A DNA stretch of 64,000 nt from Branchinecta lynchi (GCA_023053575.1 JAKZAP010000006.1:17803280-17867279); one strand, 5' to 3'. Positions 10,641 to 22,274 are shown, numbered from the stretch's first letter. The notes: a model not told the origin generated them from the sequence alone. Made by a program: numbers and translations.

Positions 10641-11707
10641 CTCTTTTTGGGATCCCAAAATGGAAGTGGAGGGATACCTATGACATCACAAAAGTTGTCC
10701 GTCAGTCCGTCTGTACGCACTATAACTCTCGAAGGGAATGAGATATTTTGATGAAACTTAGTGTGAGGACTGTTTGGGTCAAGAGTAAGGTCAAGTTCGT
10801 AGATGGGCTCTGGAGCCCTACATGGGGGAGGGGGTTTAATTTAAGGGGCAAATGAAATATTTTTAAACATATAATGTGATAGTCGATTATGGAGTAAGAT
10901 GACATGCTGAACACGATGGTGAAAACCATTTTGTCGTCGGACAAATAGTTCACCCGGAATCCGGCCAAAACCGGAAAGTTTGTTAAAAGTAAAAGTTATA
11001 TTTGAAGTTGATTAGAAGTTCGATTTAGGGCTAAGAAGACATGCTGGACATGATGGTGAAACACATTTGTTCGTCGGACAAGTAGTTAGACCGGAATCCG
11101 GCCAAAACCGTCAAGTCTGTTAAAAGTAAAAGTTTTATTTGAAGTTGATTAGATGTTCGATTTACAGATAAGAGGATATGCTGAACACGGTGGTGAAAAC
11201 CATTTTCTCGCCGGGCAAGTAGTTCACCCGGAATTCGGCCAAAACCGGAAAGTTTGTTCAAAGTAAAAGTTTTATTTGAAGTTGATTAGATGTTCGATTA
11301 AGGGGCAAGAAGACATGCTGAACCCTTATGTGAACAGTATTTTCTACCAGGACAACTTGTTCTGCCGGAATCAGGCCAAACCGGAAAATTTGTTAAAAGC
11401 AAAAGTTTTATTTGAACTTGATTAGATGACAGATTTAGGGCTAAGAAGACACGCTGAATCTGCATATGACAATCTTTTTTTTTTTACCTGGACATATAGT
11501 TTGTTTTGAATCCAGTTGAAACCGGATTTTTTTTTTTTAAGTTAAAGTTTTACTTGAAGTTGATTAGATGTTCTTTATGCGGATAAGGAGATACGCTGAA
11601 TTCGTTTCTGAACTTTTTTTTTTCTGGACAAGTATGATAGTTGGTTCGCAATTGTCTGGATCAAATATTAGATTTGTGGGATCCCATCGAAACCTTTGGT
11701 CGTGTTT
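10641..11707 (-). mobile_element. RepA copy, complete, minus orientation
   Basis: It runs from the 3' palindrome TTTTTGGGATCCCAAAA through the GTCCGTC-rich tail and several 137-bp units (complement form: TAAGAAGACATGCTG, GTGAAAACC, CGGAATCCGGCCAAAACCGG). It ends at GGGATCCCATCGAAACC and TTTGGTCGTGTT. The units nearest the right end are the most diverged and T-rich. ORFs on both strands only reflect unit periodicity. Confidence 0.8.
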
Positions 11708-12060
11708 AGTTGGCTGGTTGTGTGCTGCTGTGGAAGTCGGCTGTACTTGTGAGAAAATTTGGTAATTTTTTGTTTTTTATTATAATTTTTTTATGTAAAG
11801 GTTAAATCATTAAGAGACTATTATTTTATATGTGATCGATAACTGTTTCCCAACTTACGGGCCATAGAGCCCTTCGGATTTTATTAAAATAAGAAGATTT
11901 TGCTTGTGTTAGTGTTAATATCATTAATGTTGTGTTGTCGTATGTAACAATAAAAAGAACCTGCGTTGACAATACCGTGCAAACATTTCATGTTTACGGT
12001 TGCTTTCCAAAAAAAAAATCCCAGTATCTTATAAATGATGTCTTTGGTCCAAAAGCGATG

Positions 12061-12212
12061 TAAGTAAGTAAGTAAGAAATTTATTTATGACCTGCCATTT
12101 TGAAAAGGTGGAGTAAATGAATATAATAAAGAAAATAACAAACACATAAACACGCAGAAAAAGACACTTAATTTTCAATCTTCGGTCAGGAAGCAGTGGA
12201 CGACGTCGTGCG
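12061..12212 (-). mobile_element. LINE 3'-end fragment with a (TAAG)n-type tail
   Basis: GTAAGTAAGTAAGTAAG is followed by a TTTATTTATGACCTGCCATTT block and a TTTTCAATCTTCGGTCAGGA block. The same order recurs at 18396-18560, partly at 35591-35640, and in inverted orientation at 45075-45145. Tetranucleotide tails and repeated 3' UTRs are typical of 5'-truncated non-LTR elements. No coding part is attached. Confidence 0.55.
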
Positions 12213-12399
12213 CTGGTTGGGCCCTGCAGCTAGTAAATGAGCATGTACAGCCTATTGTATGCGTCCTTTCAGTTCTTACGATCCCTAAACGTTAGCGACA
12301 TCCGACGTTTAGGGACGTCTACTGAGTTCGTAAATTTATCGGTTTGGTGTGAGAGTGGGGATCTTTCGCGACAGCACAGGCCAAGTCCAGATGGATTCC

Positions 12400-13350
12400 A
12401 TACCCTATATTTAGGGGTAAAAACCAATGCCTAGGTCCAAGAAAAAGGCAAGAAAGTGGTTCACCCGGAATCCAAAAACGGAGATTTTTTAGAAGTAAAA
12501 GTTTTGTCCGAAGTCGGTTCGAGTGTCAACATACGGGAAAGGATACACACTGTATGAAAATATTTCCCTTTCTTTTCCGGCCGGAATACAGGAAAAAACG
12601 GAATGTCGGTAGTGATTACATTTTTCGGATTAAGTGGTTCTGATTATCCATAGTGGGCAAGCTGACACCCGGAATCCATCTGACTACTTTGTTAAACTGC
12701 TTAATAGTACGAACGGGATTCGAAAAAAACCCAGAAATTCGGTATGCATCATGTTATCTCTTTATCGGAATCCGGCAAAAGCGAGAAATTGTTTATTTCT
12801 GATAAATTTCTTTGTCCAACTGTTCCTTTCGGTCTAAATATAATAAGACTGTATCCATAAATCTGCTTTGTTTTACTACCGGGTAAATTCTGGTTCTGCT
12901 AAGAACCAGAATTTACCCGGAAGCGGTTCTTGTATTAAAATAGGAAAGGGGTTCTTGTATTAAAAAAATTAGTTATAAATATTCAAGTTTAATGAGGGTT
13001 GCAGGTTCAGATTCAGTAAACGTCAATGTAAATATTAAGTATTTTCGGGAGTTTGTTAATATGTAAAATGTAAATAAGGGTCCGTGCTTTAGTGTAACTT
13101 GTAGTTTAAGTTTTAGTGAGTATCCAGACTCTGTAACCAATAGTGAAACTAAAGCAGTGTTAGTCTGTCAATGTTTATATGGCAGGGGTTACCATAAAAA
13201 TCTCGTGCTGCGGTTGAGTAGCCTAAGGATAATTAAACATGCTTACTGGGTCTGACGAAGACCGGAAATCTACAAGACCCGATTGTCTGGATGCATATGT
13301 TAAATAAATATCCCCTTTTCGTATCGTATCGAAGCCTTTGGTCTCGTCAT
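12400..13350 (-). mobile_element. RepA relic, strongly diverged
   Basis: Landmarks survive in RepA order: CCCTATATTTAGGGGTAA (tail), GGTTCACCCGGAATCC (unit), GACGAAGACCGGAAATC, AAGACCCGATTGTCTGGAT, and finally ATCGAAGCCTTTGGTCTCG, the degraded 5' end. Much of the interior is rearranged or lost, and it includes the hairpin at 12879-12920. Confidence 0.55.
12879..12920. repeat. Perfect 19-bp inverted repeat, 4-nt loop
   Basis: CCGGGTAAATTCTGGTTCT (12879-12897) is followed by a GCTA loop and its exact complement (12902-12920). No mismatch is present even though the surrounding RepA relic is heavily mutated. The adjoining GGTTCTTGTATTAAAA motif is duplicated in tandem just downstream. Confidence 0.85.
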
Positions 13351-14029
13351 TACTAGGCTTCTGATTAATTGACCTCTTTTGACAGGGTTACCGGGACGAC
13401 GGCTTGCTCTTGCACATCTAAACAAAATGTTTATTTCGTACTATATTTTTGGCCTTAATTTACTGGCAGTGCGAGCAGAGCCAAAGAAGTGTCCGTGTTC
13501 ATGAAATTGCCGGCTTGCCTAGGATAGATTCAAACCGAGCTCTGAGCTCGAGTCTAAGTTACGAAAGCTCGCTACGCCTCAACTACTGCAGTGACGCCAC
13601 CTCGAGGACACTAAATACGAAAAAGTCATCTCGTCTATCCGGCTCTACTAATCATTTTGACATGGTAATAAACGTCCCCTCTTGATCTCATTCCATTACT
13701 CATTATAACCGACACCTAGTTATCCGACTTTCTCGCCACTCTAAGATTGTGGCAAAGAAACCAACTGCATCTCCTCAAAAGATTCTGTCCAAGAGCGCAT
13801 TAGCAGATTAAAGAAAAGACTACAAGAAACCTTTCCGAGGGCGTCAGCAACAGCCTACGGCGGAATTTGAGAGATAACTGAAGGATCCTTATCCCCGGGC
13901 AAGATGTTCGTGTCGTACCCTTAATTGGATATAATGAGCCTGTTGCTAGTTTGTTGATGTCTTCGGTACAAGGCAGAAATACATAACGAAGGCCGCGACT
14001 GCCACGAGGCGAACGCCTCAGACCCAAGG

Positions 14030-14425
14030 TTAAAGCACAAGAGGTAGTTCTGTAATTGCACTAATGAATTTTACAGCCTTCAGGACTGGCGTTGTCTCGA
14101 TCCCCAGCGCTAGTGGGGTTGGGACTGAGCAAAGAGATAGTAATTTGTTTTGAACTTCCGACGATGATAGGAATGGTCTGACCAAGTCTGCAACAAAGTA
14201 CATACTGATCGGTATTAATCTATCCATACCAATTCTTCTTTTTTTCAAAGCTCGACCCAACAACCCCAGCGCTAGTGGGGTTGGGACTGAGCAAACAGAT
14301 AGTAATTTGTTTCGAACTTCCGACGATGATAGGAATGGTCTGACCAAGTCTGCAACAAAGTACGTACTGTTCGGTATTAATCTATCCATACCTTTTCTTT
14401 TTTTCAAAGCTCGACTCAACAACCC
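14030..14425 (-). repeat. 162-bp in-frame tandem duplication within an open frame
   Basis: Two near-identical units begin with CCCCAGCGCTAGTGGGG at 14102 and 14264, a 162-bp offset. This is exactly 54 codons, so the minus-strand frame stays open through both units (130 codons). Each unit encodes a stretch with MDRLIP, YFVADLVRPFLSSSEV and NKLLS.CSVPTPLALG. I do not recognise the protein. There is no clear start, splice site or domain. It may be part of a decayed element or a host exon. Confidence 0.55.
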
Positions 14426-14639
14426 GTAATAGAATGGTAACCTTAGTATTTCAAAACGACCGCCAAGGCGGTTATTTTTAAATATCCTCGACCCAAAGCA
14501 GAGTGCCCAGACAATTATAGCGTCGGCTAAAGACTCGTCGTGGCCATAATACTAGTCCACTCTAGTCCCCTAATCAGGCCATGTATTTGTATTCCCGAGA
14601 CTTGGAATTTCACACGATATGTTTCATCAACCATCATGG

Positions 14640-15115
14640 CACTAAATCGGTGTGGAATCAACACTTTAATGAGGGATCCCTATGATTTCGTGAACTTAGT
14701 CGTCCGTACGTCTGTCAGCAGATTAATGTCTTTTGGCAGATTAATTTTCGAAGAGGTTAATATATCTTGCTCAGACTTGGTGTGAGTGTCCTATGGATTA
14801 ATGCACAGGTGAGTTCGTAGTAGGGTCCCACAACCTTGTATTTAGGGGTGGTAAAGGGGGGTTTTCAGTTAAGAGATTAACAAAATATTTGTTTCAATGG
14901 AATTAGGTGGTTGGTTTAGAGATCAAGAGGAGATCTGAACTTCATTTTCTTGCCATTCACGCGCAAGCCCCCCAAAACCTGTAAAATTGGGAAAAGTATT
15001 TTTTTCTGAAGTCGATTAGAGGTTCGATATAAGGGTAAGCACACTTTAGCTATATGTGAACTTTATTTTCGTGCCCAACACGCAAAAATACTTCAGACGG
15101 TCACTGAAGTAAGCA
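14640..15115 (-). mobile_element. RepA relic, diverged
   Basis: Degenerate versions of the tail (GGGATCCCTATGATTTCG, GTCCGTACGTCTGTC, CTTGGTGTGAGTGTCC, TTTAGGGGTGG) are followed by unit-like blocks (GAAGTCGATTAGAGGTTCGA). It lacks the 5' terminal sequence. Confidence 0.6.
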
Positions 15116-16905
15116 AACCCATTGTGATACTTTAAACACCGTAACCTGGCCGTTCGCTGATGCACAACAACTGATAAAACAGTGTGTGTCTCAATTTGAC
15201 TTTATTTTTAAATTACTGTTCCCACTCATTACTGTTCATAAATGTTTGCTAGTTTTGAGCTTTCCTCTCCGGGACGTAGCTAGAGACACAAACCTGTCAT
15301 GGATGTTTGGAACTGAGAAGGAGTCTGATTGTCCGTTAAAGCACAATGGACACTTCTAATGCTTTACTTTGTATTAAATGCTTCACAAATAAACATTTCA
15401 GACTTCCTTTCGAAGGCGCTACGAAAATCGGCCGTTCTCTTGTTATCCCTCGTCTTTACCTCTCTGGCATTTCGACGATCCAAATCTCAGGAGCTGGGAT
15501 ACCGTGGCAGGTAATGCTTGATAGAAAAGGATATATTTGATATGTCACCAAAGTCAAGCCGCAGATGCAGTTTACCTGATTGTTCTAGTGTTTCATCAGA
15601 AGTTCCATGGCTTAAAGTGCCTTTTAAAAGTTTTTCTTTGTGGAATAGTATTGTGAAGCTTAATTAACTTGCTTTATAAAATGTACCAGAATATGCAATA
15701 AGCTTATAAAAAATAACATGGCTACAAAAATCATTAAAAAAAAAATTAACTTATTCAAATCAGAATTATACAAGCTGATTTATGCATAAAATAAAGATCT
15801 ACTAAGTATTACAAGAAACATCACTTTTATCTTTGTCCAAGCTAGTAAATTGAGCATGTACTGGCCCAAAAAATTACGCTTCGAAATATCACAGAGAGGA
15901 AACTGTTGAAAAAGCTGCTGATCTAGGGGGTAAGCATTGTTCCTAGGTTGTTACAGAGTGGGATTGGGGTAGTTTGATGTGCCCATTGAACTTTAAGTTA
16001 TATTTTTTTTTTTTTTTTTTGTATATGGCCCTTGGGCTTTTGAAATACAATGGTATATTTATCTGTCTATACGGATCTGCAAGCAATTATCAATACTGAT
16101 TGTGGCTCCTATTTAACAACTACTTTCGAGTAAAAAACAACAACAACGAAACACGACTTTCTTGCATCCAGAAATGGATTCAATCCACTCTCCATTCCTA
16201 ACTGCAAAGTTGAACTGCTAGCAAGAATTTATAGGTTATGCTGCTGGACATGATACATCTCTACTATTTCTTACAAAAAGGGACAAGATGAACGAGGTAT
16301 GTGATGGTGCGACACTCAGGCTTCATAAATCATAATATCATGTTGTTAATAGCGCAAAAAGTATCTGTCCAACTGTCTGAGTTCCCAGAAGGATAAGAAA
16401 TTCGGATGAGCTCGATGGTATTAGTACAGGGTTTCCTCACGTCAGTACGGAATAATGGGGTCCAGCTATAAAATCCGGACACATTCATGTTACTACGGTC
16501 AGTTTGGAAGGGAAACTCAACGTCAGACGGACTTGGCAGCTGATCAACGAAACAAGTAAATGCGTATGCGGAGTTGATCGCCGCACCCGATTATCAGCAT
16601 TTCTCTGCTTGGAACCGAAGTAAAAAGGCACTGCAAACAAATTTACAGGCCCGGACATAGCGATCAAGGTACCCTGGCAGTTCACCGTCGGGGCGCCAGT
16701 TTTGGTAATCTGACAAACACAAACTTGACTTTTATTTTTTTACCACCACTTCGGTCCCTAGCCCGGATCCCCTTCCGAGGCGGGAGCCTTAGGCACCTGC
16801 TTAGTTTGCCTAGACGGAAGTTCGCCACTATGAATTTTTTATTGCGCTGTCGGCCAGACATTAAACGGAACCAAGGAAACTAATATATTTCAAGACACCG
16901 AGGAG
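15116..16905. other. Unassigned sequence with T-run and possible LINE tail
   Basis: No gene is recognised. A T18-type run at 16004-16021 is followed by GGCCCTTGGGCTTTTGAAA, reminiscent of the GGCCTTTGGGCTCTGAAG 3' UTR of the LINE at 60543-61309, so a second tail of that lineage may lie here. ORFs at 15329-15540 show no domain. Confidence 0.35.
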
Positions 16906-16913
16906 ATGGTCAT

Positions 16914-17187
16914 CAGAGGCGTTACAAGCCAAAATGTCTGGGGGAGGGGGGGACGAGGCATTTACCGACTGGATGGTAATTTTCACCGACTTTTTCTGCA
17001 GAAAAACCGACTGTTTTCCACAACAAAAATTAAATTTTTGAAAAAATTGATTGATTTTCAGAAAAACCGACTATTTTGACGAAAAATCGACCAATTTTCA
17101 GAAAAACCGACTGTTTTCATGAAAAAATCAACTGTTATGACGAAAAATTGCGGCGCTCCCCCCCCCCCCCCAGTCGTGACGCCCCTG
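16914..17187. mobile_element. hAT-like MITE (CAGRGGCGTNAC family), TSD ATGGTCAT
   Basis: Ends CAGAGGCGTTAC and GTCGTGACGCCCCTG are imperfect inverted repeats. Perfect 8-bp duplications ATGGTCAT lie at 16906-16913 and 17188-17195. The interior repeats AAAAACCGACTGTTTT units, with a G-run near the left and a C-run near the right end. This copy best defines the family. Confidence 0.85.
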
Positions 17188-17296
17188 ATGGTCATACGCT
17201 CACTTTTGAAATGCACTAAAGGGCAACTGCAACCAATTTATCAACGGTTTAAAATCGAATTCAGCTGGGGTAAGCTCTGAAATCAGTAACGGCGCA

Positions 17297-18045
17297 TTTG
17301 CCCTTCGGCCAAGTGCCATATAGCAATCGCAATTTCTGTCCGTCTGTCGGTCTGTCTGTCGGTCGGTCCGGGTTTTGCTAGTTCGGGCACTTTCACATAA
17401 GCTAGGACGATGAAACTTGGCAGGCATTTCAGGGACCCCAAATGATTAAGCTGGAAATAGTCACTTTTCCGATCCGAGCATCGTGGGCGGAGTAGAGGGA
17501 GGGGGAATCCGGAATCTAGAGATATTCATAGCTTTTGAACGTGATCGTGAAATTTTGATAATTGGGAAGATCTCGTGCCTCGGACGACCCACTTAAAGTT
17601 TGGACTGGATTCAGTGACTTTGGGGGGAGCTGGAGGGGGGGAACCGGAAATCTTGGGAAACGCTTACAGTACAGGGATCGGGACGAAACTTGGTGGGAAG
17701 AACAAACACAAGTCCTAGATACATCATTGACATAACCGGACCGGATTCGGGCACTGTGGGGGGAGTTCGGGGGGGGGGGGGAATTCGGTGATCCCGCGAG
17801 TTCGGTAGGCTGCTAGGAAGATTAAATTTGGTAGGCATATCAGGGGCCCGAACAGACTGCTCTGAGAATAATCGTTTCCCCGATCTCACCATCGTAAGGG
17901 GAGTGGAGGGATGGGGAATCCGGAAATTAGTAACATGCATAACTTTGGGAGGAGTAATCGGACCTGCATGAAACTTGACAAGCGTCAAGAACAAGTGCCT
18001 AACTTGGTGGGAAGAACAAGCTTAAACCCTAGATACATCACTGAC
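17297..18045 (-). repeat. RepB fragment, minus orientation
   Basis: It starts in the RepB terminal hairpin (CCCTTCGGCCAAGTGCCATAT), then a GTCTGTCGGTC run, then the tail GCTAGTTCGGGCAC and modules with GATGAAACTTGG. The outermost TTTTATGGCACTTG arm is damaged and the 5' end is missing. It passes directly into a family J fragment. Confidence 0.75.
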
Positions 18046-18273
18046 ACTTATTTTTTTCGTAAAGCACTTTCATCCAGCATACAACACAGGTACAAGCACA
18101 TAGAGGTACCACAAATCACACGAAAATTCCACTTTATGAAAACCGATTATTCGTGAATACAGGAGCAACAAAGTAACGCATTTTCATCGCGTATTCAAGC
18201 CTCTTTAAGTGAATAAGTGATGGGTAACTAGATTGTCCTATCTCAGCCGTTTTCGGTTAACCTTTAAGATTTT
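18046..18273. repeat. Family J fragment (right half)
   Basis: It is collinear with 29310-29690, including GGTACCACAAATCACAC, AAGTAACGCATTTTCATCG and CAAGCCTCTTTAAGTGAATAAGTG. It lacks the foldback present in the 29.5-kb copy and so records the empty site for that insertion. Confidence 0.65.
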
Positions 18274-18395
18274 ACTTCCTTGTGCTTGGATGACAGACTT
18301 CGGCGATGATACTAGACTTACATTGGCATTCTGTGGGCGTACGAAAGCGTATGATACAGTCAAGTTTCATTGCCCGTTAGCCCGGCAAAGTAAAA

Positions 18396-18560
18396 ACAAT
18401 AAAGTAAGTAATAAGTAATTCATTTGTAACCCGCCATTTCGAAAAAAAGCGAAGTAAATGAAAAAAAAAATAAAACACATAAAGACACATAAAAATACAC
18501 TAATTTTCAATCTTAGGCCAGGAAGCAGTGGAGAAGGTCGTGTGGGTCGTCAATGATTTA
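18396..18560 (-). mobile_element. LINE 3'-end fragment, second copy
   Basis: It matches 12061-12212: an AAGTAAGTAATAAG tail, CATTTGTAACCCGCCATTTCG, an A-rich stretch, and TTTTCAATCTTAGGCCAGGA. A GTAAGTAAGTAAGTAGG run follows at 18560-18580. Confidence 0.6.
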
Positions 18561-18580
18561 GTAAGTAAGTAAGTAGGTAA

Positions 18581-19169
18581 GCATGGAGAAATTTTATTTG
18601 GAAATGTTCCTGTTGAACAATTGTCAACCATCTCTTTCTTCAACTACAACAGCTTGAATGTGAAACTAAAAGTTCACGCTTCTAGCCCTGTCTCAGGAGC
18701 ACACCTTTGTTGTGATCAAGGGGTCTCGGGAAAAGTAGTAGCTTGCATTTGGATGTTATTTCGACTGGAATTTTTCGTGAAAAAAAAATGTGAAGAAATT
18801 GCAACAAAAATGACCAGAAGTCGGTGTAATGCGTCATTTTAAGGGTATTTCTTCAGAGATGCTCCCAATTTTGAGAGATGTACATGTATTGTTCGCTCGG
18901 GCATCCTTATTTGATGTACAATTTTTGTTTTGTGCTAGTAATAATTTTAAGCGTAGGCTACTCAAGTTGAACAGAATAGAGCTCTTCCGTGTCCTCGGTG
19001 ATCTCAAAATTTGTGTAAATACTACCGAGTGTTTCATTTCATGTATGAATTCTGCAACAAATAAACTTACATTTTTGTATACGGATTACAAAATAAACTA
19101 GCCCCTTCATATTTTATAACGTGTATACTTTTAATCCTGCCGAATGCGATCTGTCGAGTCCAGGCGGGC
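18581..19169. other. Unassigned sequence
   Basis: ORFs of 73 and 90 codons on the plus strand have no recognisable domain. No shared repeat was noticed. Confidence 0.35.
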
Positions 19170-19639
19170 TAAAAAAAAAAGACCAAAGGTTTCGATGGGA
19201 TCCTAAAAATTTAAAATTTCATTCAGACAAATTGTCAAAATAGGTTAAACGTTTATCTAGAAGAAATTTTTTGGCAAACTCGTAATTAAGTAGTGCGATT
19301 TTACTTCTGAGAAACCAATACTGAAAAACTTGATTTATTGTAGGGTGACAATAACACAGTGTCCTGTTGCTAGGTTCGTATTTCGGGCCAACTACTTGTC
19401 TGGCGAAAAAATGGTTTTCACATTCGTGTTCAGCATGTCTTCTAACCCCTTAATTGACTATCTCATTAGCAATTTAAAAATATTTTGATTCTCCCTTAAT
19501 TTAAAAAAAAACCCTCCTCCACCCCTAAATGTAGGGCTACAGAGCCCATCTACGAACTAGACCTTTTCAAACGAATTCAGCGTATCTCCTTATCCCAATA
19601 AAAAACCTCTAATCAACTTCAAATAAAACTTTAACTCAT

Positions 19640-20813
19640 ATAATTTTATATAGACATCAAGTTTCGTTAAGATCTGATAACCCATTCGAAAGTTATGCAT
19701 GCTACTAATTTCCGGATTCTGCCGTCTCCCCCTTCCCCCACGATAGTCAGTTCGGGCAAGTGACTGCTTCCAAGTTAATCTGGTAGGGTCCCTGTGATGC
19801 CTGCCAAGTTTTATCGTCCTAGCCAACCTAAGTATATTAACTACGGATCGCCGGAATTCCGGAACCCCACTCTACCTCCCCCCACAGTGTCCGAATCTGG
19901 TCCAGTCATATCAGTGATGTATCTAGAGCGTGTGCTTGTTCTTCGCACCAAGTTTTATCCCTATCGCTCCACTCTGAGAGTTTCACACGATTTCCGGTTC
20001 TCCCCTCCGACTCCCCCCAGATTCATCGGATCCGGCCATGACTTGAAATGAGAAATCTAAGACACAAGATCTTTCCAGATATCAAGTTTCATTAAGATCC
20101 AATCACCCGTTCGAAAGTTATGCATGTCCCTATTTTCTGAATTCCGCCACCTCCTCCTCCCCCACGATGCTCGGATCGGGCAAGTGACTATTTCCAAGTT
20201 AGTTTGATCGGGTCCCTGATACGCCTGCCAAGTTTTATCGTCCTACCCCACCTGAAAGTACAGTAAGTACAGATCGCCGGAATTCCGGACCCCTCCCCTC
20301 CAACTCCGGACTCCCAACCCCCTCCAATTCCGGACCCCAACCCCCACAGTGTCCGAATCCGGTCCAATTCTCTCAGTGATGTATCTAAGGCTTGTGCTTG
20401 TTCTTACCACCAAGTTTCATCCCGATCGCCCCACTCTGAGAGTTTCACACGATTTCCGGTTCTCCCCCCCCCCCTACTACCCCCCAGATTCATCGGATCC
20501 TGTCCGGATGCGAAATGAGACATCTGAGACACGAGATGTCTGAGATCGGATTATGATCCGATCACCCGTTCGAAAGTTATGAATGTCCCTATTTTCCGGA
20601 TTCCACCACCTCCCCCTCCCCCCACGATGGTCGGATCAGGCAAGTGACTATTTCCAAGTTAGTTTGGTCGGGTCGCCGATATGCCTGCCAAGTTTCGTCG
20701 TCCTAGCGTTCTGGAAGTACCCTAACTCGCAAACACCGGACTAACCGACCGACCGACCGACCGACGGAAATGTGATCGGTATATGGCACTTGGCCGGAAG
20801 GCAAGTGCCATAA
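19640..20813 (+). repeat. RepB copy, 5'-truncated, nested in RepA
   Basis: Modules with CAAGTTT(C/T)ATC anchors continue to an ACCGACCGACCGACCGAC run, the hairpin GGCACTTGGCCGGAAGG..GCC and the terminal ATAAAA. RepA sequence resumes immediately after it. Confidence 0.8.
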
Positions 20814-20848
20814 AACATCCGGTTACAACCTGATTCCGGACTAATTAT

Positions 20849-21423
20849 ATTTATTTACTTATTAATAGAAAAAGACGTTAAGCCGAAGCTTCTCTCTCTA
20901 CAAGCACACAGATGTTTACTACATTTTTCAACACTGCACTATACACTTAACATATAACAAATATAAACTAAAAAGGGTTCACATACGCGCTATTGCAGAA
21001 CGATGTACCAGCAAGATGTTGTTTGAATGAAAGTAAATTTGGGTGGGAAACGGTCTCCTCCGATAAACCATTCCATGCCTGGCATGCACGGTAACAAAAT
21101 GAACGTTGACCAATTTTCCGGTTTATTTTTGGTGGGTATAACCTCAAAGAATGCTGACGGGTTGACTGATATGAACTAAACTCAAAAAACTGTTTTTTGT
21201 CCAAATTATCTACCGAGTTGAGAATTCTGTAAGTGTTCAGAATGTCGTTACGATCCCGACGGAACTCCAATGAAGGTAGATTAAGATGTCTCATTCTGTA
21301 ATCGTAGGTAGAGTACCGTAGGTATGTAAATTAATTTTGTGGCCCGGCGCTGAACCCTCTCTACTCGGGACCGGTCTGTTTTGTTTACGGGATTCCAAAC
21401 TGAAGAGTTATACTCGACTATAC
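20849..21423 (-). pseudogene. Non-LTR reverse transcriptase C-terminus, frameshifted
   Basis: Reading from 21420 on the minus strand gives VEYNSSVWNPVNKTDRSRVE and VQRRATKLIYIP, then after one frameshift RHLNLPSLEFRRDRNDILNTY, FEFSSYQSTRQHSL and CYRACQAWNGLSEE. This is the thumb and C-terminal region of non-LTR enzymes (LEYASVVWNP, VQRRATK, LxLPTLExRRxRGD, WNxLPExVV pattern). The ORF stops at 20968. About 120 bp of AT-rich 3' UTR ends at TTATTTACTTATTAATAG beside RepA. The catalytic part is absent (5' truncation). Confidence 0.85.
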
Positions 21424-21511
21424 TCGTCGTAAAAAAAGATTGTCATATACAGACTCAGCCTTTTTTCTTACCCCTTAATCTGTCATCTAATCAAACTTTT
21501 GATTTTAATCG

Positions 21512-21799
21512 CCTGCTTCGTCAGGCGATTTTCAATGTTGGGAAAATTCAACTTCAATCGGGCGACTGTACGATTTTATGCATGCAACAGCAACACGGAC
21601 GACCCTTTTGATGATTCACTTTTAGAAATTTATTATTTTTTATTATTTTAATTATTTAAGGGTTATTTTTAATTATTTTTCGTGCTAAATTATGTTGCCG
21701 ACGAAAATTCAGTGTGAACATCCAGGCGATAAAAATCTTCTGTCGCTGCGATTGAAAAATATCGTTCTTCGCCGCGATTTGCTCTGTGTGAATCTAGGG
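21512..21799. mobile_element. Family C MITE, left-truncated copy
   Basis: It contains CTTCGTCAGGCGATTTTCAA, a GGGCGACTGTACGATTTTAT block, and the right end GCTCTGTGTGAATCTAGGG shared with 21990-22274. The left TIR is missing, and a TTTATTATTTTTTATTA stretch replaces part of the centre. Confidence 0.65.
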
Positions 21800-21989
21800 C
21801 TACTGTGCATCAAGAAAGCAATCGCATTTCCCCCTAGGCATTATCGTTTTCCCCTTGTCTTTCTCGTCGCGCGACCAAAATTTGCTTCGGCTTCGTCCCC
21901 AGAAGTTCTTCGCCTCTAGCTTTCTAAATTGCCACACTCTAGTACCGGGAATCAAGCAAGTTCTTTATGTCAAGCATGCAAAAATTTAA

Positions 21990-22274
21990 CCCTAGGTTCA
22001 CAGAGACGTTCACACTGAAGCGACATCGGCCATCGCTGAGATTTTCGTCGCCAAAATCGACGATTTCTGTTGCTTCGTCAGGCGATTTTCAATGTTAGGA
22101 AATTTCAGCTTTAATCGGGCGACAGTACGATTTTATGCACGAAACAGCAACATTTCGCGTTAAATTCTTTTGCCGACGAAAATTCAGTGTGAACATCCAG
22201 GCGATAAAGATCTTCTGTCGATGCGATTGACAAATCTCGTTCATCGCCGCGATTTGCTCTGTGTCAACCTAGGG
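21990..22274. mobile_element. Family C MITE, complete, TSD TAA
   Basis: Terminal inverted repeats CCCTAGGTTCACAGAGAC and CTCTGTGTCAACCTAGGG bound 285 bp. TAA flanks both sides (21987-21989, 22275-22277). A 3-bp T-W-A duplication is what PIF/Harbinger elements make, so that superfamily is my tentative assignment. No transposase frame is present. Confidence 0.75.

Larger units (their letters stand above)
19170..21502 (+). mobile_element. RepA copy broken by RepB and a LINE
   Basis: Three RepA pieces follow each other. 19172-19640 has the start GACCAAAGGTTTCGATGGG and a displaced tail block CTACAGAGCCCATCTACGAA. 20814-20848 has GGTTACAACC.GATTCCGGAC. 21424-21502 has GATTGTCATATACAGACTCAGCC. RepB (19640-20813) and a LINE relic (20849-21423) fill the gaps. 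The first piece is also internally rearranged, because tail sequence precedes unit sequence. Confidence 0.65.

Noticed and set aside
20728..20764. GACC/GTCC tandem runs as independent microsatellites
   Set aside because: They recur at the same position in RepA and RepB tails (17340, 33210, 40165, 47750, 48640 and others), so they are part of those elements.
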